This document shows positions 31,435 to 43,811 of a stretch of DNA of 64,000 nt, piece after piece. The first letter of the stretch is position 1. Each line of letters opens with the position of its first letter. Source of the DNA: Hippasteria phrygiana (Eukaryota; Echinodermata; Asteroidea; Valvatida; Goniasteridae); contig JAZGUH010000113.1 of the NCBI GenBank assembly GCA_037893225.1, forward strand, positions 2,046,001 through 2,110,000, given 5' to 3'. The position numbers and the translations under genes were made by a program. Under the pieces are notes generated by a model, which made no database searches, was not told the DNA's origin, and worked only from the letters and a program-made list of their open reading frames with translations.

Positions 31435-33330
31435 ACGTGCACTGTATATATCTCCGAGGACAAGAGAAGAAAGGAAACACAAAGAAACCTTTCAGTCCTC
31501 GAACGTAGAGTCTTTTGTTGAAATCGGTCCTCGAACGTAAGGATACGTGCTTAGTCTATGGGGGTTGGTTATATTAAAGGAACAATAGGAAACACAAAGC
31601 ATTGTCCTCGGACGTATTGGGGAAGTACGACGATGTGCACATGTATGGGTGTGTGTGTGAGAGTTTGTATATGCCGGCAATCGTGGACCTAGGACAAAAG
31701 AATTCGGGCGTAGACAAAGGGGTCCACGTTTGACCTAACGTCCACGATTGAAAATCGTGTACAAAACCAATGGGAGGCCTTCCGAAAAAGTTATTAGAGT
31801 ATAAACAAAAGAGGAACAATGGGAGGTCCACGATTGCACCCCTTTTACATGTACGTGCACTGTATATATCTCCGAGGACAAGAGAAGAAAGGAAACACAA
31901 AGAAACCTTTCAGTCCTCGAACGTAGAGTCTTTTGTTGAAATCGGTCCTCGAACGTAAGGATACGTGCTTAGTCTATGGGGGTTGGTTATATTAAAGGAA
32001 CAATAGGAAACACAAAGCATTGTCCTCGGACGTATTGGGGAAGTACGACTGTGTGACTGGATGTGTGAGTTTGTATATGCCGGCAATCGTGGACCTAGGA
32101 CAAAAGAATTCGAGCGTAGACAAAGGGGTGCACGTTTGACCTAACGTCCACGATTGAAAATCGTGTACAAAACCAATGGGAGGCCTTCCGAAAAAGTTAG
32201 AGTATAAACAAAAGAGGAACAATGGGAGGTCCACGATTGCACCCGTTTACATGACTGTGTGTGTGTGTGTGTGTGTGTGTGTGCATGTACAGTTCGGAAT
32301 GGCTCGAACGTCCCAGCAAGTTGAAAAGATTACACCATTACAAAAACGTTAACCAGTTTCGTCCAAGGATAATTTAGTTACAGAGCCATGGTTACCTTTG
32401 TGGATCGTGCCGTACTTGTTTACTAACAAGATAGCTGATGAGCTTACGTGATCCCTTAATTGGCAGCTAAGCAAGTCATTACCCCGCTCGACATAATGGA
32501 CGGTGCAACGTTAATTGTACAAACACAGACACTAAGCTATGGCCTCGGTGACTGCCCATAAGCAAACAGGCAGGGATACACGAAGTCTATTATGATAACC
32601 GGCATGTAAACCTATTCCATTTTGCAATAAAACTCAACTAAATTCAATGTTTGTTCAAATGTATTTATATATAAATACATTTGTACTGTAAATGTATTTG
32701 AACTGTACATGCACACACACACACACAGTCATGTAAACGGGTGCAATCGTGGACCTCCCATTGTTCCTCTTTTGTTTATACTCTAACTTTTTCGGAAGGC
32801 CTCCCATTGGTTTTGTACACGATTTTCAATCGTGGACGTTAGGTCAAACGTGGACCCCTTTGTCTACGCCCGAATTCTTTTGTCCTAGGTCCACGATTGC
32901 CGGCATATACAAACTCACACACATGGTCGTACTTCCCCAATACGTCCGAGGACAATGCTTTGTGTTTCCTATTGTTCCTTTAATATAACCAACCCCCATA
33001 GACTAAGCACGTATCCTTACGTTCGAGGACCGATTTCAACAAAAGACTCTACGTTCGAGGACTGAAAGGTTTCTTTGTGTTTCCTTTCTTCTCTTGTCCT
33101 CGGAGATATATACAGTGCACGTACACACACACACAGTCATGTAAACGGGTGCAATCGTGGACCTCCCATTGTTCCTCTTTTGTTTATACTCTAACTTTTT
33201 CGGAAGGCCTCCCATTGGTTTTGTACACGATTTTCAATCGTGGACGTTAGGTCAAACGTGGACCCCTTTGTCTACGCTCGAATTCTTTTGTCCTAGGTCC
33301 ACAATTGCCGGCATATACAAATTCACAGGT
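31435..33330. repeat. Large palindrome of alternating M1 and M2 repeats
   Basis: M1 units (about 160 bp, bounded by GCAATCGTGG and CCACGATTGC) lie at 31677-31837, 32083-32240, and inverted at 32743-32900 and 33151-33308. M2 units (about 185 bp, with GTCCTCGAACGTA motifs) lie at 31446-31628, 31859-32046, and inverted at 32930-33118. Left and right arms are inverted about a 450-bp centre (32285-32725) bordered by (GT)n and (CA)n tracts. Every M1 copy reads open as an MDLPLFLFCLY-like peptide in one frame, but length and frame vary, so it is not a gene. Confidence 0.9.
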
Positions 33331-34175
33331 TTTGTGGTAAAAGATAATCGATGTGACCCAACACTGTCTTTAACGGGGCTTTTATCTGGGGATTAAACTT
33401 CAAGACAAGTTGATCGAACCACCACGGCTACCCTGCTCGGTATGTACGTGTACATGTATGTAAAACACGAAGGGCACAGTATATGGCCATCAGTTAGCTA
33501 TACGCGGTGTTTATACCACCACCACACACGTACAGTACGTACGTACGTACGCTATGTCTTGTTTTTTGGTACAATTTTACTTGCTTGATTCTGGCGGCAA
33601 TGTGGCCGGATATTCTGTGTGCAACTAGTGTTGCATCCGATAAGATATGAGGAATATCGGTGTGACCAATTTGTGGGGCTGATCATCACTCCGGCCCCGG
33701 CCCGCCATGACAGGACGTATGGATTATTACTGGAATTTACCGTGAATATCTTCGTAGTTTGGGACTATACCGTGCTACTCACCGGTAAGTGTTCCTTTAC
33801 CACAACTTTTAATACAGAACGTACGTCTTTGTTTTTAGTCATCACAACATGACCGGTACAAACAAACTACAGTGCATGTCTGTACACGTAAAACCCGTCC
33901 GCGCGATCGATTGCACAATACACTACGAGTCATTACAACACATTTTCTTGCGGGTTGTTCCATTGTACGTGCGGATGTTCCCATTGCTCAGTGATATTAT
34001 ATATCAGGGTTGATTCTTAACTTTGACACAAACAGTCGGCATTTCTAAAATTTCCATAACCTTGAAACTCATTCTTAGAATGCGATTCCATAATTGTCTA
34101 TTGCCTAATCACTGTCTTGAATTCGCTTACGCAAGTCAACACCCGTCCTACACGAATGGGATCGATCCAACTTGC
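33331..34175. other. Repeat flank and non-coding stretch
   Basis: 33331-33530 is the reverse complement of 25051-25250. A TACGTACG simple repeat sits at 33528-33552. No gene is supported up to the piggyBac insertion site at 34176. Confidence 0.6.
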
Positions 34176-34371
34176 TTAACCCTATCAATACCGCGCGCGC
34201 CACCTGGGCTCAATGTTCATGGACGTTCGCAACCATCGTGCTTGCTTGTCACATGAATATATTAGCTTTACACGACCAGCGTTCTCTGTTGGCACGAGCT
34301 ACTATTGTTTGCAACTGAAATGTGAACAGCGCCCTCACTTTGGGCAGCGCGCTGTGCGGTTGGTTTTACAC

Positions 34372-34379
34372 TTTAAAAG
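34372..34379 (+). promoter_or_regulatory. TATA-like box of the piggyBac gene
   Basis: TTTAAAAG lies 52 bp upstream of the transposase ATG at 34431, within the element. The spacing suits a short leader. Confidence 0.4.
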
Positions 34380-34430
34380 GCACGCGCGCGAAACGCTCTT
34401 TGCATCCCCACGCGCCACTTAGCCGCTATC

Positions 34431-37161
34431 ATGGCCGAAAACGCTTCCAAGATTTTGGAGGAAATCTTCGCAGATAGCGGTTCAGATATGTCCGATGATG
34501 AATCTTCTCTAGCAACATCTGACGAAAGTGATGGAGAAGCAATCCCTACCTTGTCAACTTCGTCGGGAAAGCCAAACTTCAGGTAGGGAGGTTCCTAAAA
34601 CTTTAGGTTCAACTTGGCTAGTCTCGAAATGTTTCGCATCCGTCATTCATGTCTAACGTTATATTTACCATGGAGGAAGACTGTAATGTAACCTTTGCTT
34701 TTTGATGTTCTTTCGCAGGGAAAATCATAAAAAGCACTGAACGTTGAAGTTTGCATTGCATAATCCGATGGAATCCAATTAGAAATTGATGAAAATATTG
34801 AATTTGTACCTGAAGTATGCAGAGTCAAGTGTGATGATTTTGCATCAAAATCAAAGTTCAGCAAATGCAATGCTGACAAGAAAAAGCACATTTCAATTCC
34901 ACTGAATTGGGCCTTATTCAATTACTAAAAAGACTGGCGGCAATAATAATCTATAAAAAGGAGGAGATTTGAATGTAATTAAAAACTATATTAATTAATG
35001 TACATGAACCCCCGAAATCAAAATATTAATCACAATTTCCTATAAGAACATTGGTCTGCAAATGAACAGCAGCCTCGTACATGTTTCTGAATGTCCGTAT
35101 TTTTTAATTGTTAGCTAAGATTGATAAGTAAGATACTCAAAATATTAACTACAATCTGTGTCTTATGTGAATTTAGGGATAAAAGGCCTACAGCAATTGA
35201 ATCATGGCTGCACTTATTTAAGTGGGAACACTAGATATGAGCATCAAAAAACAGCATTGTATGGACAGTTTGTCATTAAAGGTAATACAACATTTGCGAC
35301 CACCCCCCCCCCCCCCCCACCCCACACAGACAAGAAGAAAACTATACCTCATTATTATGAATGACCGTACTTGACAGTCAAGAATAGTCTCGAGCATCCT
35401 GTGAAATCAGGGCACCTGGTGTGCTGTTCTGTTTAACCAAACTGACATTTTGTAGCAATTTCCAAAGATGGTCGGCCAACCGTCGTCCAAAAAAATACTA
35501 AACCCCGGATCAATCCGTTTGACCCAAAAAACAAAAGCTAATGTTGTATACTACCTTAAAGAAAATGTGCCTTGAAATGAATAGCGTCCCATTACATTTC
35601 TGAATGTTCCTATTTCAGGTGTGGATGGAGTAAAGCAAGCACCTCCTACAGCAAGCGCCCACCGATGAACTTCAGTGAAGAGACTGGCTGTACGGAAGAT
35701 TTCAGTCACCTGTCACCCATGCAGATCTTTCAGCTCTTCTTCTGCCAAGCAGTGTGGGAGTTGATGGTGGAGGAGACCAATCGCTATGCCGACCAAACAA
35801 TGTGTGCAGATGCAGCCAATCATCAGCCTACCTGGACTCCAACTACTGTTCCTGAAATGATGGCATTCATGGCCTTGCTTCTGTGCATGGGTATCAACAA
35901 AAGGCCTCGCTACAGCATGCACTGGTCCAGGTCCGAAGTTCTGCGAAGTCCCCTGTATTCGGCGACCATGTCTCGCAATCGATTCACTGCGATCCTTCGA
36001 TTTTTCCACCTTGCCAACAACAGAGCTCAACCAGGTGATGCTCCCCCTGACAAACTGTCCAAGGTTCGCCCGCTGCTCGACATTGTATTGCCATCCTTTC
36101 CTCGCATTTACAAGCCAGGCCGAAACCTCTCACCGGATGAGACAATGATAAAGTTCAAAGGCCGACTTGGTTTCAAACAGTACATGCCACGAAAGTCCGC
36201 CAAATGGGGATTGAAATGTTTTTCATTGAACGAGTCAGAAACCGGTTATACATGTGCCTGGAAGGTGTTCACGGGCTCTCAGCCCACATCAAAAGAATCT
36301 AGTCAACCCTCCTCCGTTGGTTATGCTTCAACACACCACCCACCTAATGTTCCATCTGCTGGGCATGTAGTCCTCGACCTTATTAAAGGACTCGAACATA
36401 AAGGACATTTCATTTTCATGGACAATTGGTACACGAGCCCGGCTCTCGTCTGCAAGTTGTCACAGTTAAAGTTCGGAGCTCGTGGAACTGTACGCTACAC
36501 CTCACAAGGGATTCCAGATTGTGCAAACCCAAAGAAGTACCCCATGAGAAGAGGTGCTGACCCCCAGTTTTACACCAAAGCCGGGCAACTGTGCGTCGTT
36601 TGGCAGGATGCCAAACGTGTAACTCTTCTCACCAATTTTGGAAACTGCGATATCGACACGAAAGACATTCGGAGCAAAAACAGTTTGAGTGGACTTCGTA
36701 CGATCAAAAAACCTTCTGTCGTCAATGATTATAATAAATACATGGGAGGAAGTGATCTCGCAGCACAAATGTGTCAGTACTACTCGCACCCTCACAAATC
36801 TATGAAATGGTGGAAAAGAGTTTTCGTGACCATTCTTGACATCTGTTTGTTGAATGCTACCATTGTATACAACAGCATCCCTACAAACCAGCACTTGACC
36901 ACTTTGGATTTCAGGGTCAAGGTGATAGAAGAACTTCTTTCCACCTGGAAGCACAACCCAGCTCAGCATGCCAGTCAAGTGTCCTGTGGTTCCAGCCGCT
37001 TTCCAAATCATCACTATCCTGGGAGAAATGTTGCTGGCAAAAAGCGCAACTGTGTTGTTTGCAGTACCAGAGCCAAGCGGAAACAAACTCGCATGATTTG
37101 TAAACAGTGTGACAAACCAATGTGTGTAATACGATGCTTTGAGAAGTTTCACAGTCTGTGA
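34431..37161 (+). CDS. PiggyBac transposase (two exons)
   Basis: Exon 1 (34431-34582) encodes an acidic N-terminus (SGSDMSDDESSLATSDESDG). It ends AG before GTAGGG. Exon 2 (35619-37161) follows TATTTCAG and restores the frame (AG|G, Arg51), giving a 564-residue protein. The DDE-type core is recognisable: SPDETMIKFKGR (Asp224), FIFMDNWYTSP (Asp319) and YMGGSDLAAQ (Asp430). The fourth conserved acidic position, three residues after the last Asp, is Ala433 here. The C-terminus has a cysteine-rich zinc-binding tail (CVVCSTRAKRKQ, then CKQCDKPMC and a final Cys). The enzyme would excise and reinsert the element at TTAA sites. There are no stops or frameshifts. Extra small exons inside the 1-kb intron cannot be excluded, but the direct join is in phase. 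Confidence 0.9.
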
Positions 37162-37189
37162 TAAGCATTCGCCCGAGTAGGTTTTATTG

Positions 37190-37280
37190 CGGTCCCCCCC
37201 CCCCCCCCCCCCCCCATTTCAATGTTGGAGTGACGGTGCACACTGCCAACCCAACATTGAGTGGGGGGGGGGGGGGGCCT
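37190..37280. repeat. Hairpin flanked by poly-C and poly-G
   Basis: A C17 run and CAATGTTGG are mirrored by CCAACATTG and a G15 run. It lies in the piggyBac 3' UTR. Confidence 0.8.
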
Positions 37281-37364
37281 TCATTTGAACTTTTAACTGC
37301 ATCCATAGTGTACCCATTTTTTATGTTGGTGCAATTACCCTCAGTCCTGATTTCCTTCATTTTG

Positions 37365-37370
37365 AATAAA
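37365..37370 (+). promoter_or_regulatory. Polyadenylation signal AATAAA
   Basis: AATAAA lies about 200 bp after the transposase stop and inside the element, upstream of the right terminus. Confidence 0.6.
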
Positions 37371-37779
37371 ATGTTCACACATACCTAGGGTGTTATGGTT
37401 TTTAAACTACCCCTTTAAAAAAAACTTATCATAGGCCAATATTGTCGTTTTAATTAATCTAATAGTCATTGTTTTGGGGGTACTGTCAATCCCATATGAT
37501 TCAACACCACTTCAAAGGAGAGTGGCCTTTCATTACATTGCCTTGCGAGGGCGCTATACACTAAAACTTGGCAAAAAGTGCTTGGTCAAGAACTGGTCAT
37601 GTCATGTACATTACTGTGGTAACCAAAGCATAGTGACAAAATATGCCTTGGTACTGAAAGGGTTAAACAGGCTCCTCAAATCGGCTCCTCAAATCTAGCC
37701 ACACCCCCTCCGCAATCCCCATAGGACGTGCACAAAAAAGGTGGCGGGGATACCGACTATTCAGACCCAACGCACTACT

Positions 37780-38061
37780 ACTTCGGTGGAACTTACGTTC
37801 ATCAAGCGCCTGGAACAATTAGTGCGTCTAACGACAACTGGATTTCGATGGAAAATTGCCGACAAATTTTCAAGCAACTTTATTTGACTTTGTTGTCAGT
37901 GAGCAAGGATTCGGGAAGGGGCGGAATTCCGTACATGTGTTGTCGGTGGATTTTAGTCATCAAGCGCCTCGGACAATTTGTGCGGCTAACGACAACTGTA
38001 ATTCGATGGAAACGTGCTGACAAATTTCCGGGCATCTTATTTTACTTTGTTGTCAGTGAGC
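37780..38061. repeat. Two-copy tandem repeat, about 155 bp
   Basis: ATCAAGCGCCT...ACAATT, then CTAACGACAACT, then GACTTTGTTGTCAGTGAG occur at about 37799-37902 and again at 37957-38059. No coding function is inferred. Confidence 0.75.
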
Positions 38062-40660
38062 CATAATGTTAGTTTACTGCTCATTTGTTCTTAACCGATG
38101 GAGTTAATTCTACTGGTGCAATCTTCATCTTGTTTACATTTGAGTTTGTGGCGAAAACATTTATTATGTACTGCCCAGTCTCCTTTACTTAGAAATGTAT
38201 CAAATTTAACGTGCAACGCGCAGTGCACTGGTTTTTGTTCAGAGGCGTGACCCCAAAATGTATCTTTTCTGACCTGCTTTGGTCGGTGTGTTATTTCTGT
38301 ATTCCTGTATTATTACGTATACATGTATGCATATCCCGTATTGGGTTAATCAATGGGTCTGTGAATCAATGAATGAAGCTATTATCTAGCCGATAACACT
38401 TTGTAATTAAAGAACACTTTTCAGCACGCCGTGATTACACGTGCCTCTGGTAATTTGAGATTTGACTTCAATCATTGGGTGCTACAAAGTTGCAAGAATG
38501 CCCCGTTTTGATTGTTTATTTTTCGTTTTTTACTACATGTGTTTTTCTGAGTGTTTTGTTAACAAATTATATATTTTTATTTGACATCCATTGCTTACCT
38601 ATAATGCACTTGTATTTGTTCTCACCAGAGCAAAGAAGAAAATGCCAAGGCCCATCTACTTCACGCCCCTTCTCACATTGAGGACCGAGTTTGAATGCTT
38701 CTAAAGTTCCATGAAAACTTGGTCGCCATAGCTAGGGGCCGGAAAGGAATTTCCCATTTTTCCCCAACTAATCTGGGTTTTTTTGTGTGGGTTTTTCGCC
38801 ATTCCTGGGAGCATTTACAAAATATGGGGTATACGTTCCTGTTTGGAAAGTAAAATTGTCACCTATTTCGGCTCCCCGGTTTTTTGATAACGATGTGCTC
38901 CTAAAATACACTATGTGGTTTTCGATTCTTGTGGGCCTCTGGCATTTGTTCTTGATTTTAATGAGAAATAATGATTAACGTAAAAAAACAAAATTCAGGC
39001 AGAACTATTTGACATCCCTACCATGTAAAGCATGGAGCAACTCTGTAGGGCCATGCCCAGCTTCGAGAAGGGGCAGCGACCTATTGATTGTGGATTATTT
39101 GAACTTGGTCAGTTGCCACTTGTCAATCTAGACGGTGCTGAATATTGTTTAATGTTAGGATTTAATTTACATTACATGTAACAAATTTGCATTAACAACA
39201 TTCGTTGGAAGTCAGCTGATACGAATGGTACGGACATTCCTTGGTTCTTGCCTCATATGAAATAATGTTTTTATCATGAACTTGGCCCAATGTACTAAGA
39301 CAACAAAGGGTTAAGAATGTTTGAGTAATAGCGCATAACCATCCGCATTCCATTCAAATTTCACTTTCTTAAAGTTCATACTCTCCATAAACCATTTTCA
39401 AATCATGGAAATTTTCTCTATTCAAATGAAATGTTTCATTATTCAGGCTGAAACTGGGGTCCGGATTTTCGACTGACGTGATTCCCTTTTTAGAGTAATT
39501 CTTCTTTGATTGGGGAGAATATTAAGCAAGGTCATCAGGTCCTTGGTTTCACTCTTTGTAAATTCAAGGGGACAAAAAGATATTTCATTTAAGTGGTGTG
39601 CCAATAAGATGGAATGTAGTAAAGCGTGATTTGGGTCAAAAACTTGTTTTTTTGTCTTTTCCTAAAATCATGGATTTTGGTAGTCATTTTGGCACCTGGC
39701 TTTAACATGCAATTTTAGAGTGTTATTGAGAGTTTTGTGTTTAAGGCAGAGAGAAAGGTTCATACATTACAAAAAAAGAATTTCATTATGTTGTAGTTCA
39801 TTAATTCAGTCTTTATGCCATGTTTAAATACCACGAGGAAGATGTAACGTGAGTGACCTAATGTGAGTAGATTTACCTCCCTGTACTCTCATGTCCCTTG
39901 CATCTAAAATACACACTGATTTGATTCAAAATGGGTTTTATACCTTTGGGTTGACTGAAGGGTAAAACAATGTTACTTCTGTGTTGCAGAGTACAGTTTG
40001 AAGAGACTTTAACATCAAAAGTGCAGGAAAACTTTCCGTTTTTTTAACGTGAGTGATGACCATCAAAACACATGTGTTCAAAAGGTGAATGAATGGGTTG
40101 AATTTTTCTTTAATTTTTTTGAGTACCCCTTACTCCAATGTTGTATCGCTGGTTGGATTCAGCTTAATCAAATACTTTAAAAGCAGTGAGAGGTCAAAGT
40201 AGCCTCTTGGCATATATGTAATGTGAGTGACGATGGAATTGCCCATAGGCAAACATTACCATGCTTTAGTGTTTCTGATAGATTCACCGAACAAAGTTTT
40301 AAAACACTGTACTATATCATTTCGCAACGAATCTAAGTCTGTTTACATGTAAATAACAGCGAACTACTTGAGTTAGCTATGGATGTGAAGGTCGAATTTA
40401 AAAATCATTAGTCATGTTTTGTTCATGATTTGACTTCATAGTTATGGCTTGTGTATGCATATCGTGCTGTGGGATCATACATTTTGCCATTGAGAATAAT
40501 GTGTGTTCTATTGAACCATTCAGGTTCCTGTTATACTATGGTGTGCTTTCCTATTGCTCTTGCTTTTAGGTTTTCGTTTTTTTTCTTTTCCGGAGCGTTT
40601 TTGTGGGGAGCCGTCCTACGCAGAGGCAGCTTGGCCACCCGATCTGCATGGACGACTTGT
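38062..40660. other. Intergenic, nothing recognised
   Basis: A/T-rich sequence without supported genes. Phrases such as AATGTGAGTGAC recur near 39845-40230, but no periodicity is evident. Confidence 0.5.
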
Positions 40661-40662
40661 GG

Positions 40663-41178
40663 CGTGTTTCCCCACACAAACACTGGCTCTTTTTATCCAT
40701 CTACTCAATTATCTCAGTTTATTCCGGGAAATGTTCCATGATAATATATTGTGTTCTGAATTGTTAACAAGGTTATATTTTAAGGTGTAATAGTTACATT
40801 TTGATTTTTCTGGTAATTCAGAGGATGATTTTGATTGGTTGGATAACAAAAGGCAATTTTTATAACTGTTTTCAGTTAAAGCCCAAATAGCTTGACAGTG
40901 ATTGGGAAGTAGTAAAGTGATGTAAGCTTTTATGTTTACAGTGGGGAAAATGTCATATTGCCATGGAAACAAACTCAATCTTTTAAAAGAACATGTTATG
41001 GCAATGTATGTATTAATCTGTATTTAAATGCAAATATTAAACTATTTTACATAATTACATAAATTATAAATCAATTATTTTAAATTGTAAATAAATAAAT
41101 AAAAAATAAGGACTCCTGAACCCCAAAAAGAGAGATTGAATGTTTTAGTTATTTGTGTTCGAGTAAAGCTAATCCATA
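40663..41178. repeat. Local duplication, copy A (uninterrupted)
   Basis: This segment matches 41580-41965 joined to 43029-43168. It shows the sequence before the insertion described next. Open frames at 40709-40978 and 41635-41907 are the same shadow in the two copies. Confidence 0.85.
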
Positions 41179-41579
41179 AATGAAGATTAAGCGCAAGATT
41201 AATCGTGTTTATGGACGCGCGGATAGCTCGAGAATTTTTGTGAAGATTCATGCTCTCTGTTCCATGGTGCAGTGTCGCTATGCATTCACAGTAGTTGGCA
41301 TGCAGGGATGGCATACCGCTGGTACACGTTAATCTGTTGAGCGCGCGCCTGGTACCCGGTGTTGTTGTTTATTTTTACGTCACACGCTGAACGCCCAAAT
41401 GACCGCCGTTCATTCGTGGAAAGTTACATTAACATAAAGTGCTTGGCGTCTTGTCATCATTCTCGATTCCACCACTGTTAGGAGTAACAGCAACATTTTG
41501 CTGAGAATTTTTACCCCACCACCACCCATCAGCCACCTTTCTCTCGGGTTCAGTAGCTCTGTTTTTCCACTCTAACGGC

Positions 41580-43168
41580 GTGTTTCCCTAGACAAACACT
41601 GACTCTTTGTATCCATCTACGCAATTATCTCAGTTTATTCCGGGAAATGTTCCATGATAATAGCAAACAGTTTAATATTGTGTTCTGAATTGTTAACAAG
41701 GTTACATTTAAAGGTGTAATAGTTACATTTAGATTTTTCTGGTAATTCAGAGGATGATTTTGATTGGTTGGATAACAAAGGGCAATTTTTATAACTGTTT
41801 TCAGTTAAAGCCCAAATAGCTTGACAGTGATTGGGAAGTAGTAAAGTGATGTAAGCTTTTATGTTTACAGTGGGGAAAATGTCATATTGCCATGGAAACA
41901 AACTCAATCTTTTAAAAGAACATGTTATGGCAATGTATGTATTAATCTGTATTTAAATGCAAATATAGGTTTTCCCGGACGATTTCGCAAAATGTGTATA
42001 AATGTTTGTAAAACTTGAATTCAATTTCGCGCTGATTTTGAGAACGACGTATATCCGGGTTTCAGTTTCGCAAAAACTAGCATTCGATTTCATTTTGTAT
42101 CATTCAAATAAATGAATGTGCATAACGTTTCATTTAAACGATTACAAATACGTGACTAGGCTTTCGGTTTGACGTATGCGTGGCCGATTATTAAGAATGT
42201 GCAATCTATTTCGCAGCAAATCGATTTGTCATTGTGGCACGGCCTGAATTGAATATTTGTTTTCATTTGTAACAATTTAAATTCGCAAATTCTGCATCCA
42301 ATTTAAATAAAGTATATAGACCTATATACAATTCATGATACAACTGTTATTGATTAATTAATTAATCAATGTATTGTAGGCCTAATTGATCATTAATGTA
42401 TGTTTTTGTATTGTTGGTGGTTCTTTGTATTAATTGTATTTTAATGTCTTTCTGTATTTCTTAGAGTTCTCTCTCATTTTATCAGTTCGATTGTCTACCA
42501 TTATTGGATATTTTAGGAGGCCTATACCGGTATGTCAACTGTGAAATTTGGCTATATGATGCGACCGTGGCAAATGCTGAGCAAAGAACGATTTTCTTCA
42601 GCATATTTTTTGGTATGTTTCAAAAGACTATAAGACCACATGGTTTAGTTCCCCATATGTTACTTTTGTTAACAAATAAATTAATTCCAATGCTTGACCA
42701 GGCATGCATTAACAAAAAAACAACAACAACTACGCGGGAAATCGGCTGCACATTTAGCGAAATAGATTGGTGATAAATTAAAAGGAAAACAGGATTGCGG
42801 ATGTGCATTCGAATTCGGGCTAAAATGAATTATCAATTACTAATTCAGTGCACATTCCGGAAATCGTACGCTGATTTTTTACGTCTGAATGCACCTTTAT
42901 GAAAATAGAATTATCAATTGCTAAATAGAAAACGGGATTGTGAACGTTCATTCTATTTCGCACGAAAACGAATGCATCTTTTACAAATTAATGTGCACAT
43001 TTTCCGAAATCGTCCGGGAAAAACTATATTAAACTAATTTACATAATTATATAAATTATAAATAAATTATTTTAAATTGTAAATAAATAAAAAATAAGGA
43101 CTCCTGAACCCCAATAAGAGAGATTGGATGTTTTAGTTTTTTGTGTTCGAGTAAAGCAAATCCATAAA
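41580..43168. repeat. Local duplication, copy B (interrupted)
   Basis: Direct copy of 40663-41178, about 0.9 kb downstream, split at 41965/43029 by a TA-flanked element. Confidence 0.85.
41966..43026. mobile_element. TA-flanked inverted-repeat element, 1061 bp
   Basis: The termini read TAGGTTTTCCCGGACGATTT and its inverted partner (TAGTTTTTCCCGGACGATTT). TA is duplicated at 41964-41965 and 43027-43028, confirmed by the empty site near 41034 in the duplicated copy. It is non-coding and contains several internal ATTTCG motifs. TA target use suggests mobilisation by a Tc1/mariner-like enzyme, but the terminus is unusual. Confidence 0.85.
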
Positions 43169-43169
43169 A

Positions 43170-43455
43170 TCCTACGTACTGTTTCTATTGTAAATCTAAG
43201 TAGTGACCATAATCCGTCTTAGCCTTATTATTTTCTTGCGTTCCAAATTTTAAAGACTAACGGTACCTTACTAAGCCTTTAAAATCATACACGTACTGTT
43301 TCTATTGTAAATCTAAGTAGTGACCATACACCGCCTTAGCCATATTATTTTCTTGCGTTCTTATCACCTATAACTTTATCTTTACAAGTTTTATGTAACA
43401 AGGCATTTGGAACGCAAGGAAATAGGGCTCAGGCAGGGTATGGTCACTACCTAGA
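43170..43455. mobile_element. Foldback element with internal direct duplication
   Basis: TAGTGACCATA...TTTTCTTGCGTTC occurs twice (43195-43250 and 43315-43360) and once inverted (GAACGCAAGGAA ... TATGGTCACTA, 43410-43450). It resembles a small MITE that has partly duplicated. Confidence 0.65.
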
Positions 43456-43811
43456 CCCAAAATTTACTAAACAAATTAGCTGGCCTCCGTTCCGGTCTTA
43501 AATAAGAACTTTATAAAAAAGATAAAAATTCCTTAATTTTTATTTGTTTCAGTATTTATTTTTATTTGTAGGAAAATGGTAGACAAACTTTTTGAAAAAT
43601 TTCAACATTAGATTGAGTAGTCCATTATAGTGACCTCATGTAATATTTCAAATGCATTCCTTTATCAAGCCACATAACGTCCGGTAGGCACAATACAGTA
43701 CACAAATCCATCTCATTGTTCCGGAAGTTATTCTGATTTTTGTACCGATGGACGAGTTGGAATCCGCTTGCCCTGTTATTATAATTATACAAGCACTGTG
43801 CAATTTTAATA

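Larger units (their letters stand above)
34176..37666 (+). mobile_element. Complete piggyBac transposon
   Basis: TTAA at 34176-34179 and at 37663-37666 flank a 3483-bp element. The ends are CCCTATCAATACC (left) and its inverted counterpart GGTACTGAAAGGG (right), matching 11 of 13. It carries one spliced transposase gene with its own TATA-like box, intron and polyadenylation signal. Target duplications, termini and coding region are all present, so the insertion looks young. Confidence 0.92.

Noticed and set aside
25186..33396. Conserved MDLPLFLFCLYSNFFGRPP-like peptide in many places
   Set aside because: It is the same frame of the M1 DNA repeat. Ends and frame differ among copies, and nothing suggests selection on protein.
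40709..41907. Two similar 90-residue minus-strand frames
   Set aside because: They are duplicated with the surrounding non-coding DNA and show no domain.
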